From assembly GCF_001969815.1 (NCBI RefSeq), contig NZ_MRBK01000001.1:62001-126000 (forward strand): a DNA stretch of 64,000 nt. The letters run 5' to 3'. Every line of letters starts with the position of its first letter. Position 1 is the first letter of the stretch. This document shows, one piece after another, positions 35,991-45,150 of this stretch. Origin of the DNA: Bacillus swezeyi (lineage in GTDB: Bacteria; Bacillota; Bacilli; Bacillales; Bacillaceae). The translations under genes and the position numbers were made by a program. The notes under the pieces are model-generated. The model saw only the letters and a program-made list of their open reading frames with translations. It was not told the DNA's origin and did not search any database.

Positions 35991-36014
35991 CGGAAAGAGG
36001 GCCCCCTCTTTCCG
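35991..36014 (+). other. Perfect hairpin without T run between ycbD and gudP
   Basis: CGGAAAGAGGG (35991-36001) pairs perfectly with CCCTCTTTCCG (36004-36014). There is no T run, so it is not a standard terminator. It could protect the 3' end of upstream mRNA or mark a processing site and thus set different levels for the enzymes and the transporter. Confidence 0.5.
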
Positions 36015-36068
36015 GAGTCTTGAACTTGAAAACCTCCTTCCGTACAAATGAATAAAGGAGAAGATGCT

Positions 36069-37445
36069 ATGAAAAAAAATCGTGCAGCCTTGTCCCAAAC
36101 CGCGGGGAAAAAGAGTTCAGTCCGCTGGTTTATCGTATCTATGCTGTTTTTCGTCACATCTATTAATTATGCTGACCGCGCGACACTATCGATTGTCGGC
36201 GATTCTGTGCAGCATGAGCTTGGGTTGAGTTCGGTTGCGATGGGGTATGTTTTTTCCGCATTTGGCTGGGCCTATGTGATCGGCCAAATTCCCGGAGGCT
36301 GGCTGCTTGACCGGTTTGGATCGAAAATCGTCATTGCCGCCAGTATCTTCTTTTGGTCTTTATTTACCTTTTTGCAGGGAATGTTAGGTTTTTTTGCTGC
36401 CGGAACGGCCATCATTCTCTTATTCGCCCTTCGTTTTCTCGTCGGGTTGTCAGAAGCGCCGTCATTTCCGGGAAACGGCAGGGTAGTTGCTTCCTGGTTT
36501 CCCAGTTCTGAGCGCGGAACGGCTTCGGCGATCTTTAATTCGGCTCAGTATTTTGCCTTGGTTATTTTTTCACCGCTGATGGGGTGGCTCGTTCATTCTT
36601 TCAGCTGGCATACGGTTTTTATTATCATGGGAGCTTTGGGGATTGTTATGTCTGTTGTTTGGCTGAAAACCGTTTACGAACCTAAAAAACACCCAAAAAT
36701 CAATGCTGCCGAATTGGCGTACATCGAAAAAGGCGGCGGGCTTGTTTCAATGGATGAAGGAAAGATAGCGGAAAAGAAAGTCAGGGAATCGCAATGGCCC
36801 TATATTAAACAGCTTTTAAGCAGCCGAATGCTGATTGGGGTATATATTGCCCAATACTGTATCACAACTCTGACTTATTTCTTTCTGACGTGGTTTCCGG
36901 TCTATTTGGTTCAAGCGCGCGGCATGTCGATTCTTGAAGCGGGATTCGTCGCTTCACTGCCTGCAATATGCGGATTCTTAGGAGGATTATTGGGCGGATT
37001 TGTATCAGACCTGCTCCTGAAAAAAGGCTGTTCCTTAACGACTGCCAGAAAAACGCCGATCATCCTCGGCATGCTGATGTCCTGCACTATGATCATTTGC
37101 AATTATGCAGACTCGGCTTGGCTTGTCGTCTTCATTATGTCGCTGGCTTTTTTCGGAAAAGGTTTCGGTGCATTGGGCTGGGCCGTTGTTTCGGATACTT
37201 CTCCAAAGGAGTGTGCGGGGCTGAGCGGCGGCATTTTCAACACCTTCGGAAATATCGCATCTATCACGACTCCGATTATGATCGGCTATATTGTTAATGC
37301 GACAGGCTCGTTTAACGGAGCGCTTGTTTTTGTCGGCGCCAACGCGATTGCCGCGGTATTGAGCTATTTATTTCTCGTAGGACCGATCAAGCGCGTGAAG
37401 CTGAAGAAAGAAGAAGACGCATCAGATCCATCTTTGTCCATCTGA
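36069..37445 (+). CDS. gudP: Glucarate/galactarate transporter, MFS
   Basis: A 458-residue major facilitator with twelve helices, in the anion:cation symporter branch. The first loop has NYADRATLSIVGDSVQHEL, then FGWAYVIGQIPGGWLLDRFG, which is the family's A-motif region. RFLVGLSEAPSFPGNGRVVA matches hexuronate and glucarate carriers. The ATG at 36069 follows AAAGGAGAAG. It lies between ycbD and gudD, so it probably brings in D-glucarate and perhaps galactarate. Confidence 0.92.
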   Translation: MKKNRAALSQTAGKKSSVRWFIVSMLFFVTSINYADRATLSIVGDSVQHELGLSSVAMGYVFSAFGWAYVIGQIPGGWLLDRFGSKIVIAASIFFWSLFTFLQGMLGFFAAGTAIILLFALRFLVGLSEAPSFPGNGRVVASWFPSSERGTASAIFNSAQYFALVIFSPLMGWLVHSFSWHTVFIIMGALGIVMSVVWLKTVYEPKKHPKINAAELAYIEKGGGLVSMDEGKIAEKKVRESQWPYIKQLLSSRMLIGVYIAQYCITTLTYFFLTWFPVYLVQARGMSILEAGFVASLPAICGFLGGLLGGFVSDLLLKKGCSLTTARKTPIILGMLMSCTMIICNYADSAWLVVFIMSLAFFGKGFGALGWAVVSDTSPKECAGLSGGIFNTFGNIASITTPIMIGYIVNATGSFNGALVFVGANAIAAVLSYLFLVGPIKRVKLKKEEDASDPSLSI

Positions 37446-37481
37446 AATGTAAGCGCTTTATCAGAAGGGGGCTAAATCAAT

Positions 37482-38849
37482 ATGAATTCACATATCCGCC
37501 AGCAAGTAAAAGAGGAGAAAACATCAAACACTCCATCAGTTATTGATATGCAGGTCATTCCTGTGGCCGGGCATGACAGCATGCTTTTGAATTTAAGCGG
37601 GGCTCACGGACCGTATTTCACCCGGAATATCGTCATCTTAAAAGATTCATCCGGAGCTGTCGGCGTCGGCGAGGTACCGGGCGGAGAGCGGATTCGCCAT
37701 ACTTTGGAGCAAGCGAAGCCGCTGGTCATCGATCAATCAATCGGTGCGTTTCACTCTATGTTACAGTCTGTCAAACGGCGGTTTAAAGATCGGGATGCAG
37801 GAGGCCGCGGGATGCAGACCTTTGACCAGCGGACGACAATTCATGCAGTAACGGCATTGGAAGCGGCGTTGCTTGATTTGCTGGGAAAGTTTCTCGGCGT
37901 CCCTGTTGCGGCGCTGTTAGGTGAAGGCCGGCAGCGGGATAAAGTGAAGATGCTCGGATATTTGTTCTACATCGGCGACCGAAATCGCACGACACTGCCA
38001 TATATCAGTGAACAAGAAGCACATGATGAATGGTTCTGTCTGCGGCGGGAAGAAGCGCTGACACCCGAAGCGATCGTCCGCCTGGCTGAAGCAGCCCATG
38101 ATCGCTATGGTTTTCATGATTTTAAATTAAAAGGCGGCGTCTTGGCGGGAGAAGAAGAGATCGAAGCAGCCGCAGCTTTGGCCAAACGGTTTCCTGATGC
38201 AAGGATCACACTTGATCCAAATGGTGCGTGGTCATTGGCTGAAGCGATTGAGCTTTGTAAAGACAAACACGATGTGCTTGCATATGCAGAAGACCCTTGC
38301 GGAGCGGAAGCGGGGTATTCCGCACGGGAAATCATGGCTGAATTCCGCCGTGCGACATGTCTTCAGACTGCCACCAACATGATGGCCACCGACTGGCGGC
38401 AAATGGGGCATGCGATACAATTGCACGCTGTGGATATTCCGCTGGCAGACCCGCATTTTTGGACGATGCAAGGTTCTGTGCGCGTTGCTCAAATGTGCCA
38501 TGAATCGGGACTGACTTGGGGCTCTCACTCAAATAATCATTTTGATATCTCACTGGCGATGTTCATCCATGTTGCAGCGGCAGCTCCAGGCGAGATCACG
38601 GCGATTGATACACATTGGATTTGGCAGGATGGCCAGCGCCTCACAAAACAGCCTTTTTCAATCATTGACGGACACGTCCATGTCTCTGAGAAACCGGGAC
38701 TCGGCGTTGAAATTGATATGGAACAGGTTGAAGAGGCGAATGAACTGTATGAAAAAATGAATCTAGGAGCGAGAGACGATGCCGCCGCCATGCAATTTTT
38801 AATTGAAAATTGGCGGTTTGACCAGAAACGCCCGTGCCTTGTTCGATAA
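37482..38849 (+). CDS. gudD: Glucarate dehydratase
   Basis: A 455-residue enolase-superfamily enzyme that dehydrates D-glucarate to 5-keto-4-deoxyglucarate. The catalytic Lys lies in [15 protein letters not shown], magnesium ligands in [13 protein letters not shown] and LAYAEDPCG, and the catalytic His in [15 protein letters not shown]. The length matches B. subtilis GudD. Its product goes to YcbC. A cre-like sequence (ATGTAAGCGCTTTATC, two mismatches) at 37447-37462 lies just upstream of the start, after the gudP stop. The ATG follows AAGGGGG. Confidence 0.95.
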   Translation: MNSHIRQQVKEEKTSNTPSVIDMQVIPVAGHDSMLLNLSGAHGPYFTRNIVILKDSSGAVGVGEVPGGERIRHTLEQAKPLVIDQSIGAFHSMLQSVKRRFKDRDAGGRGMQTFDQRTTIHAVTALEAALLDLLGKFLGVPVAALLGEGRQRDKVKMLGYLFYIGDRNRTTLPYISEQEAHDEWFCLRREEALTPEAIVRLAEAAHDRYGFHDFKLKGGVLAGEEEIEAAAALAKRFPDARITLDPNGAWSLAEAIELCKDKHDVLAYAEDPCGAEAGYSAREIMAEFRRATCLQTATNMMATDWRQMGHAIQLHAVDIPLADPHFWTMQGSVRVAQMCHESGLTWGSHSNNHFDISLAMFIHVAAAAPGEITAIDTHWIWQDGQRLTKQPFSIIDGHVHVSEKPGLGVEIDMEQVEEANELYEKMNLGARDDAAAMQFLIENWRFDQKRPCLVR

Positions 38850-38895
38850 AAACGGATCAGCGGTTTTCGGTGACTCGAGCGGCCCCAATTCGACA

Positions 38896-38924
38896 TTGTC
38901 ATATGTTGTATTTTGTCTTACAAT
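38896..38924 (+). promoter_or_regulatory. ycbG promoter with TTGTCTTACAA operator
   Basis: TTGTCA (38896-38901) and TACAAT (38919-38924) are 17 bases apart. The dyad TTGTCTTACAA (38913-38923) overlaps the -10 and is identical to that at the ycbC promoter. It probably binds YcbG, giving self-control. Confidence 0.65.
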
Positions 38925-38951
38925 ATGAACAACTGGAAGGGGGCCACATCC

Positions 38952-39665
38952 ATGGAAGAAGATATGGAAACATTGCAAGTTGAATCAGTCAATCGAAAAA
39001 CATTGGCAAAGCAGGTTGTTGAACGAATCGTTCATTTATTATCAAGCGGCCAGCTGAAGCCTGGTGATAAATTACCGACGGAAATCGAACTGATGGAGAA
39101 ATTGAATGTCAGCAGACCCGTTCTAAGGGAAGCTTTAATATCACTCGAAACACTCGGAATCATCAAAAGAAAAACACGCGATGGCACGTATTTTAATGAT
39201 AAAATCGGCATCCAGCCGTTTTCTGTCATGCTGGCTTTGGCGGTCGATAATTTGCCGGCCATTATCGAGGCGCGCATGGCGCTTGAACTCGGACTGGTCA
39301 CGATTGCCGCCGAAAAGATCAATGACAGCCAGCTGGCAAGGCTGCAGGAAACGATCGATGTCATTGCAAACAGCACGGATAATAATTACGGAGAAGCGGA
39401 TAAGGAATTTCACCGGATTATCGCCTTGAGCGCGAACAACCCGGTGCTGGAAGGCATGATTCAATCACTCTTGATCACACACGCCAAAATCGACAGCCAG
39501 ATTCCGTACAGAGAAAGGGGCCGGACTGTCGAATACCATACGAATATTTTGAAAGCCCTTCAACAAAGAGATCCTTATCAAGCCTATCATCATATGTATG
39601 AGCATTTGAAATTTGTGCGCGACAAGATATTGAATGGTCTAAATGGTGAAAATACTGTTCATTAG
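38952..39665 (+). CDS. ycbG: GntR-family (FadR type) regulator of sugar-acid use
   Basis: A 237-residue regulator. The N-terminal winged helix reads LAKQVVERIVHLLSSGQLKP, then GDKLPTEIELMEKLNVSRPV and LREALISLETLGIIKRK. The C-terminal FCD domain has metal-binding-type residues (EADKEFHRIIALSANNPVLE, then HTNILKALQQRDPYQAYHHM). The ligand is presumably glucarate, galactarate or a breakdown product. I used the ATG at 38952, eight bases after AAGGGGG; the frame opens earlier within the promoter. It sits between gudD and garD. Confidence 0.9.
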   Translation: MEEDMETLQVESVNRKTLAKQVVERIVHLLSSGQLKPGDKLPTEIELMEKLNVSRPVLREALISLETLGIIKRKTRDGTYFNDKIGIQPFSVMLALAVDNLPAIIEARMALELGLVTIAAEKINDSQLARLQETIDVIANSTDNNYGEADKEFHRIIALSANNPVLEGMIQSLLITHAKIDSQIPYRERGRTVEYHTNILKALQQRDPYQAYHHMYEHLKFVRDKILNGLNGENTVH

Positions 39666-39703
39666 CCGTTTGGACAATTAGAAAAAGGACAGTCTTGAGT
39701 CGT

Positions 39704-39719
39704 TTGACAGCGCTTTCTA
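39704..39719 (+). promoter_or_regulatory. cre-like site upstream of garD
   Basis: TTGACAGCGCTTTCTA fits the catabolite-response consensus WTGNAANCGNWNNCWW with one mismatch. It lies 80 bases upstream of garD, just after ycbG. CcpA repression of galactarate use is the likely meaning. Confidence 0.55.
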
Positions 39720-39798
39720 TTTTTGGAGCGGTACGCCTGATCATACTTGCTGCACCGCTTCAAAATCGATGATTAAAAAGGGGAGTTGGTCTTAACCT

Positions 39799-41331
39799 AT
39801 GGCTGCACATGTAAATCAAAACGAAGCCCCGCTTTACATTAAGGTGAATGCAAAAGACAATGCAGCGATTATCGTCAATACAGGGGGTCTTGCCAAAGGA
39901 ACGGTATTTCCTTGCGGGCTCGAGCTGCAAGAACGCATTCCCCAAGGGCATAAAGTGGCTTTGGCAGACATAAGCCAAGGCGGCGCTATTATCCGCTACG
40001 GTGAAATCATTGGCTATGCCGTCAAGCCGATTGAAAAAGGCGGGTGGATTTCTGAATCGCATATCAGACTGCCGGAAGCCCCGCCCCTCGAAGAATTGCC
40101 GATCTCGAACAGAATTCCAGAATCAATGCCGCCTCTTGAAGGGTACACATTTGAAGGATATCGGAATGATGACGGGAGTGTCGGAACGAGAAACGTCCTC
40201 GGCATTATGACAAGCGTACAATGTGTGGCAGGCGTTCTCGACTACGCCGTTAAACGAATTAAAGAAGAGCTCCTTCCTAAATATCCTAACGTTGACGGAG
40301 TGGCTGCATTAAATCATCAGTACGGCTGCGGAGTGGCCATCAACGCTCCTGAAGCAAACATTCCGATTCGAACGATTCAAAATATCGCCAGGCATCCTCA
40401 TTTCGGAGGTGAAGCGATGGTGATCGGACTAGGCTGTGAGAAGCTGCTTCCGACGAGGATAGCGCCTGAAGGCGGCGCCGAAAACATTCTCTCATTGCAG
40501 GAACGGCAAGGGTTTCAGCAAATGATACAATCGATTATGGAAATGGCCGAAGAGCGTTTGCAAAGACTGAATGAGCGAAAGCGGACAACATGCCCGGTCT
40601 CAGATTTGGTCATCGGTCTGCAATGCGGGGGCAGCGACGCTTTCTCCGGTGTAACCGCCAACCCGGCTGCGGGGTATGCAGCCGATTTACTGGTTCGCGC
40701 GGGTGCCTCGGTGTTATTTTCAGAAGTAACCGAAGTTCGCGATGCCGTTCATTTATTAACACCGCGCGCTGTCAATGAAGAAGTCGGACGCGCCCTGATT
40801 CAAGAAATGGCCTGGTATGATCGCTACCTGGAAAGAGGTGAATCAGACCGAAGCGCCAATCCGTCGCCCGGGAACAAGAAAGGCGGGCTGGCAAACGTGG
40901 TGGAAAAATCGCTCGGATCCATTGCGAAATCGGGAAGCAGTCCGATCAATGCCGTATTGGCGCCCGGTGAAAGGGCGGTGCAGAAGGGGCTTATTTTTGC
41001 GGCTACGCCTGCCAGTGATTTTGTGTGCGGCACTCTGCAATTGGCCTCGGGAATGCATCTCCAAGTGTTCACCACAGGCAGAGGCACGCCGTACGGCCTT
41101 GAGATGGCTCCGGTTATCAAAGTGTCAACCCGGCATTCGTTGTCAGAAGATTGGCGCGATTTAATCGACATTAATGCCGGGCGGATCGCAACCGGTGAAG
41201 CCTCAATAGAGGATGTCGGCTGGGAGATCTTCCGGACGATTCTGGATGTTGCAAGCGGGAGGAAAACGTGGGCTGAACATTGGGGACTCTCCAATGATTT
41301 GTGTTTGTTCAATCCGGCGCCTGTCACTTGA
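39799..41331 (+). CDS. garD: Galactarate dehydratase
   Basis: A 510-residue enzyme of the UxaA/GarD family. It has an N-terminal SAF-like domain (residues about 10-90), then [20 protein letters not shown] and the C-terminal domain with Cys/His-rich blocks [20 protein letters not shown] and [20 protein letters not shown]. It dehydrates galactarate to 5-keto-4-deoxyglucarate, joining the glucarate route at YcbC. Length equals the B. subtilis protein. The ATG follows AAAAAGGGGAG. A cre-like site lies upstream and a large hairpin terminator follows at 41435. Confidence 0.95.
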   Translation: MAAHVNQNEAPLYIKVNAKDNAAIIVNTGGLAKGTVFPCGLELQERIPQGHKVALADISQGGAIIRYGEIIGYAVKPIEKGGWISESHIRLPEAPPLEELPISNRIPESMPPLEGYTFEGYRNDDGSVGTRNVLGIMTSVQCVAGVLDYAVKRIKEELLPKYPNVDGVAALNHQYGCGVAINAPEANIPIRTIQNIARHPHFGGEAMVIGLGCEKLLPTRIAPEGGAENILSLQERQGFQQMIQSIMEMAEERLQRLNERKRTTCPVSDLVIGLQCGGSDAFSGVTANPAAGYAADLLVRAGASVLFSEVTEVRDAVHLLTPRAVNEEVGRALIQEMAWYDRYLERGESDRSANPSPGNKKGGLANVVEKSLGSIAKSGSSPINAVLAPGERAVQKGLIFAATPASDFVCGTLQLASGMHLQVFTTGRGTPYGLEMAPVIKVSTRHSLSEDWRDLIDINAGRIATGEASIEDVGWEIFRTILDVASGRKTWAEHWGLSNDLCLFNPAPVT

Positions 41332-41434
41332 GCTGAATAGTTATTACTTCATTAGTGTGGAAGGCAGATTGATATATCGGTCGCAAGCCCTGGAAAATCG
41401 AGAGGGATTTAACTAGAAAAATAAATAATTTTGT

Positions 41435-41486
41435 AAAAAACACACGCTTTTCAATTACAATGAGTGTAATTGCACGTGTGTTTTTT
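41435..41486 (+). terminator. Long hairpin terminator between garD and ycbL
   Basis: AAAAAACACACG (41435-41446) pairs with CGTGTGTTTTTT (41475-41486), with a second inner stem CAATTACA/TGTAATTG. It ends only 24 bases before the ycbL ATG, so it could also limit expression of the two-component genes. Confidence 0.8.
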
Positions 41487-41510
41487 ATTTTGAAAAGGAT
41501 GGGTGAAGAG

Positions 41511-42203
41511 ATGCAGCGTATATTGCTAATTGAAGATGATCATTCGATCAGTGAAATGGTCAATCATTATTTAACAAAAGAAGGATTTCAGGTCGTCCTT
41601 GCCTTTGATGGAGAAGAGGGCATTCGATTGTTTCAGCAGGACAATTATGATGTGATCCTGCTCGATGTCATGCTTCCTAAACTGAACGGAATGGATTTTC
41701 TGAAAATAATCCGCGAACAGAGCAAGGTCCCGATTTTAATGATTTCTGCAAAAGACGGGGATGTGGAAAAAGCGCTGGGGCTTGGCTTTGGTGCGGATGA
41801 TTATATTGCCAAACCGTTTTCGATGATCGAACTGACCGCAAGAATAAAAGCCGCCATTCGGCGGGCAACGCAATATTCAGTCAGTGAGCCGGCAAATAAA
41901 AAAATATTACGGGTTCACGAGCTTACGGTTGATATAGAAAATGTATCCGTACAAAAAAATGGCGAACCGCTTCAGCTGACGTCAACGGAATGGAAGATGC
42001 TGGATTTATTTGTAACGAACCCTAAAAAAGTATTTACAAAAGAACAAATCTACCGTTCGGTTTGGAATGATGATTATTTTGGCGATCAAAATATTATTAA
42101 CGTCCATATGAGGCGACTGAGAGAAAAGATAGAGGATGATCCTTCTTCCCCGCAATATATTAAAACGCTTTGGGGCATCGGCTATAAATTAGGAGAGTTT
42201 TAG
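41511..42203 (+). CDS. ycbL: OmpR-family response regulator
   Basis: A 230-residue regulator. The receiver has ILLIEDDHSISEMVNHY, the phosphorylated Asp in YDVILLDVMLPKLNGMDFLK and Lys in DDYIAKPFSMIELTARI. The winged-helix effector has LTSTEWKMLDLFVTNPKKVF and INVHMRRLREKIEDD. It is followed one base later by a histidine kinase gene and then an ABC transporter, the layout of peptide-antibiotic sensing and resistance modules. The ATG at 41511 is preferred because it starts the receiver. Confidence 0.93.
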   Translation: MQRILLIEDDHSISEMVNHYLTKEGFQVVLAFDGEEGIRLFQQDNYDVILLDVMLPKLNGMDFLKIIREQSKVPILMISAKDGDVEKALGLGFGADDYIAKPFSMIELTARIKAAIRRATQYSVSEPANKKILRVHELTVDIENVSVQKNGEPLQLTSTEWKMLDLFVTNPKKVFTKEQIYRSVWNDDYFGDQNIINVHMRRLREKIEDDPSSPQYIKTLWGIGYKLGEF

Positions 42204-42204
42204 A

Positions 42205-43140
42205 ATGACACTGTTATGGATTTTCACTGTCATTATTTTGGCGTCTCTCAATATTTCTCAATATAAAATGAAAAAGCATCAGAACCGAAACTTGAAGTAC
42301 ATAACGGAAAAACTCAATGTGATGCTAAAAGAGCATTCAGCCGATCAGATTTTACTAGGAACGGATGATAAAGCGCTGCGGGCTCTGCTCGTGCAAATCA
42401 ACCTGTTTACTGAAGATCATCAGCACATAACGGCCCGGTTTGCAAAAACAGAGCAGTCAATGAAACGGATGCTGACCAATATGTCCCATGATCTAAAAAC
42501 CCCGCTGACTGTCGTGCTCGGGTATATCGAGGCGATCCAAAGCGGTTCGGACATGACGGAAGAAGAGCGGGAAAGGCTGCTGGAAAAGGTTCATCAAAAA
42601 ACAGGTGAAATTATTCGGCTGATGAATTCTTTCTTTGATTTGGCCAAATTGGAATCAGAAGATAAGCAAATGCTGCTCACTAAAATACATATCAACGAAA
42701 TATGCAGAAAAAACATTCTGCAACATTATGACGCTGTTCAGGCAAAAGGTTTTAAAGCAGTCATCGACATCCCGGACACCCCGGTTTATGCGCATGGAGA
42801 TGAAGAGGCGCTTGACCGGATTCTGCAAAACCTCTTATCAAACGCGATTCAATATGGGGCAGACGGAAAGCTGATCGGATTATCGCTGACATATGATGAC
42901 ACGCGGACTGTCATCACCGTATGGGACCGTGGAAAAGGGATTAGTGAGCATGATCAGCAGCGGGTGTTTGAAAGACTGTACACCCTTGAGGAATCAAGAA
43001 ATAAAGCGTTCCAAGGAAGCGGACTCGGCTTAACGATTACAAAAAGGCTCGTTGAAAAAATGGGAGGGGAAATTTCTCTCCAAAGCAAGCCGTATGAACA
43101 GACAGCGTTTTCCATCACGTTAAAACGAATGACCTATTAG
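42205..43140 (+). CDS. ycbM: Small-sensor histidine kinase
   Basis: A 311-residue kinase with one N-terminal helix (LLWIFTVIILASLNISQYKM) and almost no extracellular part. The H box is LTNMSHDLKTPLTVVLGYIE; the ATPase has LQNLLSNAIQYGADGK (N), VWDRGKGISEHDQQRVFERL (G1/F) and GSGLGLTITKRLVEKMGG (G2). Kinases of this kind usually sense through the membrane or through a partner transporter. It begins one base after ycbL. The ABC genes ycbN and ycbO downstream are the likely partner and target. Confidence 0.92.
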   Translation: MTLLWIFTVIILASLNISQYKMKKHQNRNLKYITEKLNVMLKEHSADQILLGTDDKALRALLVQINLFTEDHQHITARFAKTEQSMKRMLTNMSHDLKTPLTVVLGYIEAIQSGSDMTEEERERLLEKVHQKTGEIIRLMNSFFDLAKLESEDKQMLLTKIHINEICRKNILQHYDAVQAKGFKAVIDIPDTPVYAHGDEEALDRILQNLLSNAIQYGADGKLIGLSLTYDDTRTVITVWDRGKGISEHDQQRVFERLYTLEESRNKAFQGSGLGLTITKRLVEKMGGEISLQSKPYEQTAFSITLKRMTY

Positions 43141-43152
43141 CAAACGTAAGAA

Positions 43153-43199
43153 TTTCTTAAGAAACAAGAAATAAAAAAGACAGTGTCGATCGCTACAAT
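43153..43199 (+). promoter_or_regulatory. Putative YcbL operator and ycbNO promoter
   Basis: TTTCTTAAGAAA (43153-43164) is a perfect palindrome followed by a partial repeat (CAAGAAAT). TACAAT (43194-43199) is a plausible -10. The region sits between the kinase gene and the ABC ATPase gene, where a response regulator would act. Confidence 0.4.
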
Positions 43200-43235
43200 A
43201 AACACATGAACAGAGACAGGAAAGGAGAAACAGAG

Positions 43236-44159
43236 TTGACTTACATCGTACAAACAAGCGGGCTCACCAAAACATTCAAAGGTCAAGAAGTTGTTTCAAA
43301 TGTAAGCATGCATATACGAAAAGGAGAAATCTACGGTTTTCTCGGCCCGAACGGAGCAGGGAAAACGACCATCATGAAGATGCTGACGAGCCTTGTAAAA
43401 CCGACAAGCGGCGAAATCAATATCCTTGGGCATAAGCTGACAAATCGATCATACGAGATTCTCGGCAAAATAGGCAGCATGATCGAATACCCGATTTTTT
43501 ATGAAAATCTGACAGCTATAGAAAATTTAAATCTGCATTGCGAGTATATGGGATATCACAATAAAGCCAAGATTCAAGAAGTGCTGGACATGGTGAATTT
43601 AAAAAATATCGACAGCAAACCGGTCAAAACATTTTCGCTTGGTATGAAGCAGCGTCTTGGAATAGCGCGGGCCATTCTCACCAAACCCAACTTGCTCATC
43701 TTGGATGAGCCGATTAATGGCCTTGATCCCATCGGAATTAAAGAAATCAGAAACTTATTTCAAGTATTGAGCAAAGAGTATGGAATGACATTGCTCATCT
43801 CAAGCCACATCCTGAACGAAGTAGAGCAAATTGCAGATACAATCGGAGTGATTCGGGATGGCAGACTTGTTGAAGAAGTGTCTATGGAAAGCGTAAGGGG
43901 ACGGAACACTGAGTATATTGAACTCGTGACGCCGAATCAATTGCAGGCGTGCTTTGTGCTTGAACATGAGCTTCAGATTGCTAATTTTAAAATCCTAAAT
44001 GATAAAACGATCCGAATTTATGATGCCGAAGCTTCTCAGACAGCCATTTCTAAAGCCCTGATTTTGAATGATGTAGAAATTGAATCCATGAATAAAAAGT
44101 ATACATCACTTGAAGAATACTTTGTTAGTTTAATCAACGACAATACGATTACCACGTAA
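43236..44159 (+). CDS. ycbN: ABC transporter ATPase, bacitracin/lantibiotic-resistance type
   Basis: A 307-residue ATPase. Walker A GPNGAGKTT is near residue 37, the signature FSLGMKQRLGIARAIL near 135, Walker B LLILDEPINGLDP follows, and the switch His is in LLISSHILNEVEQIADTIG. The C-terminal 80 residues are the extra domain seen in BcrA/NisF-like ATPases. I chose TTG at 43236, eight bases after AAAGGAG; an ATG at 43206 lacks a site. It couples to YcbO, 14 bases downstream. The pair likely removes or resists a membrane-active peptide. Confidence 0.92.
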   Translation: MTYIVQTSGLTKTFKGQEVVSNVSMHIRKGEIYGFLGPNGAGKTTIMKMLTSLVKPTSGEINILGHKLTNRSYEILGKIGSMIEYPIFYENLTAIENLNLHCEYMGYHNKAKIQEVLDMVNLKNIDSKPVKTFSLGMKQRLGIARAILTKPNLLILDEPINGLDPIGIKEIRNLFQVLSKEYGMTLLISSHILNEVEQIADTIGVIRDGRLVEEVSMESVRGRNTEYIELVTPNQLQACFVLEHELQIANFKILNDKTIRIYDAEASQTAISKALILNDVEIESMNKKYTSLEEYFVSLINDNTITT

Positions 44160-44173
44160 AGGGGGAGAACACC

Positions 44174-44872
44174 TTGTTAAACTTGATAAAATTAGAGATG
44201 AAAAAAACAAAATTGGCGTGGTATTACAAAGGTGCAGTAATCGCAAATCTATGTATTCTCGGTTTTATGTGCCTGATCGGATCAGAGGAGAAAAACCTTC
44301 CACAAGCAGAAATGTCGATGGCAGATACAGCTTCAACACTGTTGGTTTTGGGAGCTTTTGTGAGATCAGTATTTATTGTTTTTGCAAGCGTGCTGATTGC
44401 AAAACTCATTATCGGCGAGTACAAAAACAGAACGATCACGGTCATGTTTACATACCCAGTCAGCCGCAAAAAGCTGATGGCCGCCAAACTTTTACTAATA
44501 GGAGGACTTACGTTTTTTACAATTGTTGTATCGGAACTGACGATTGCAGTTATCTTTTCATATCTTAATGAATTTTTTTCATTCAGCTCGGCTAAGCTGA
44601 CCCTGCACGAAATAGGGAACGAGGTCGCCAATATCCTCATCTATGCGGTTGCCTCCGCGGGATTGAGCTTTATCTCCTTATACTTTGGAATGCGCAAAAA
44701 ATCAGTTCCTGCAACTATTGTGGCATCATGCATCTTGATTACGCTGACTAGTCAGCAAAGTCCTGGATTTTCACTTGCATCTATTATTTATATTCCTCTT
44801 ACATTGGCGGTAATAGGGGTTTTTATTGCCTATTGGTCTGTTCGAAAAATTGATCGCGAAGATGTCTTATGA
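44174..44872 (+). CDS. ycbO: ABC transporter permease
   Basis: A 232-residue membrane protein with six helices, starting at TTG behind GGGGGAGAAC. LINLIKLEMKK-type start, FVRSVFIVFASVLIAKLIIG with EYKNRTITVMFTYPVSRKKL are typical of ABC-2 permeases of bacitracin and lantibiotic systems. It is the membrane partner of YcbN and the last gene of the ycbLMNO run. No terminator of good quality follows at once. Confidence 0.9.
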   Translation: MLNLIKLEMKKTKLAWYYKGAVIANLCILGFMCLIGSEEKNLPQAEMSMADTASTLLVLGAFVRSVFIVFASVLIAKLIIGEYKNRTITVMFTYPVSRKKLMAAKLLLIGGLTFFTIVVSELTIAVIFSYLNEFFSFSSAKLTLHEIGNEVANILIYAVASAGLSFISLYFGMRKKSVPATIVASCILITLTSQQSPGFSLASIIYIPLTLAVIGVFIAYWSVRKIDREDVL

Positions 44873-44979
44873 GAACGGCGATTTGACTACTAATGAAACC
44901 AAGTTGCTTCATAACAAGAAAACGTCATGACTATGGTTAGTTCGCCATTTATAGAAAACAACAAGGAAATTGGGTGAAC

Positions 44980-45054
44980 ATGGTGAGTTTTGAAAATCGC
45001 GGCATCTCTTTTTGCGTCATTCAAGTCGATGGAAAGGATGAACAGGCCAACTGA
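44980..45054 (+). pseudogene. Truncated duplicate of the DUF3900-type gene start
   Basis: The 24 codons from 44980 read like the start of the intact gene at 49014: SFENRGISFCVIQVDGKDEQ here against DFEIRYISFYVIQVDGKDEQ there. Upstream bases also match (ACAACAAGGAAA...GGGTGAACAT in both). The copy stops at TGA 45052, exactly where IS3-like sequence begins. It is the scar of a second copy of this gene, and perhaps of the whole cassette that precedes it at the intact site. Confidence 0.8.
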
Positions 45055-45057
45055 TTG

Positions 45058-45150
45058 GCATGAATCCGATATTGTTCGGGGCTCATGCCTTTTTTAATCC
45101 GCTTATGATCCATGTATTTTGCTTGATATGTTCCATGTTTTGAATTTCTC
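45058..45150 (-). pseudogene. IS3-family transposase C-terminal remnant
   Basis: On the minus strand the bases read YMDHKRIKKGMSPEQYRIHA, which matches the conserved end of IS3/IS150 OrfB transposases (YNxKRIKxxLKGMSPxxYRxHA). Upstream frames are degenerate. The remnant abuts the truncated DUF3900 copy, so insertion followed by decay probably broke that copy. Confidence 0.55.

Noticed and set aside
37447..37462. cre site between gudP and gudD.
   Set aside because: It has two mismatches at the 3' end and no promoter nearby; noted in the gudD entry but not called as a feature.
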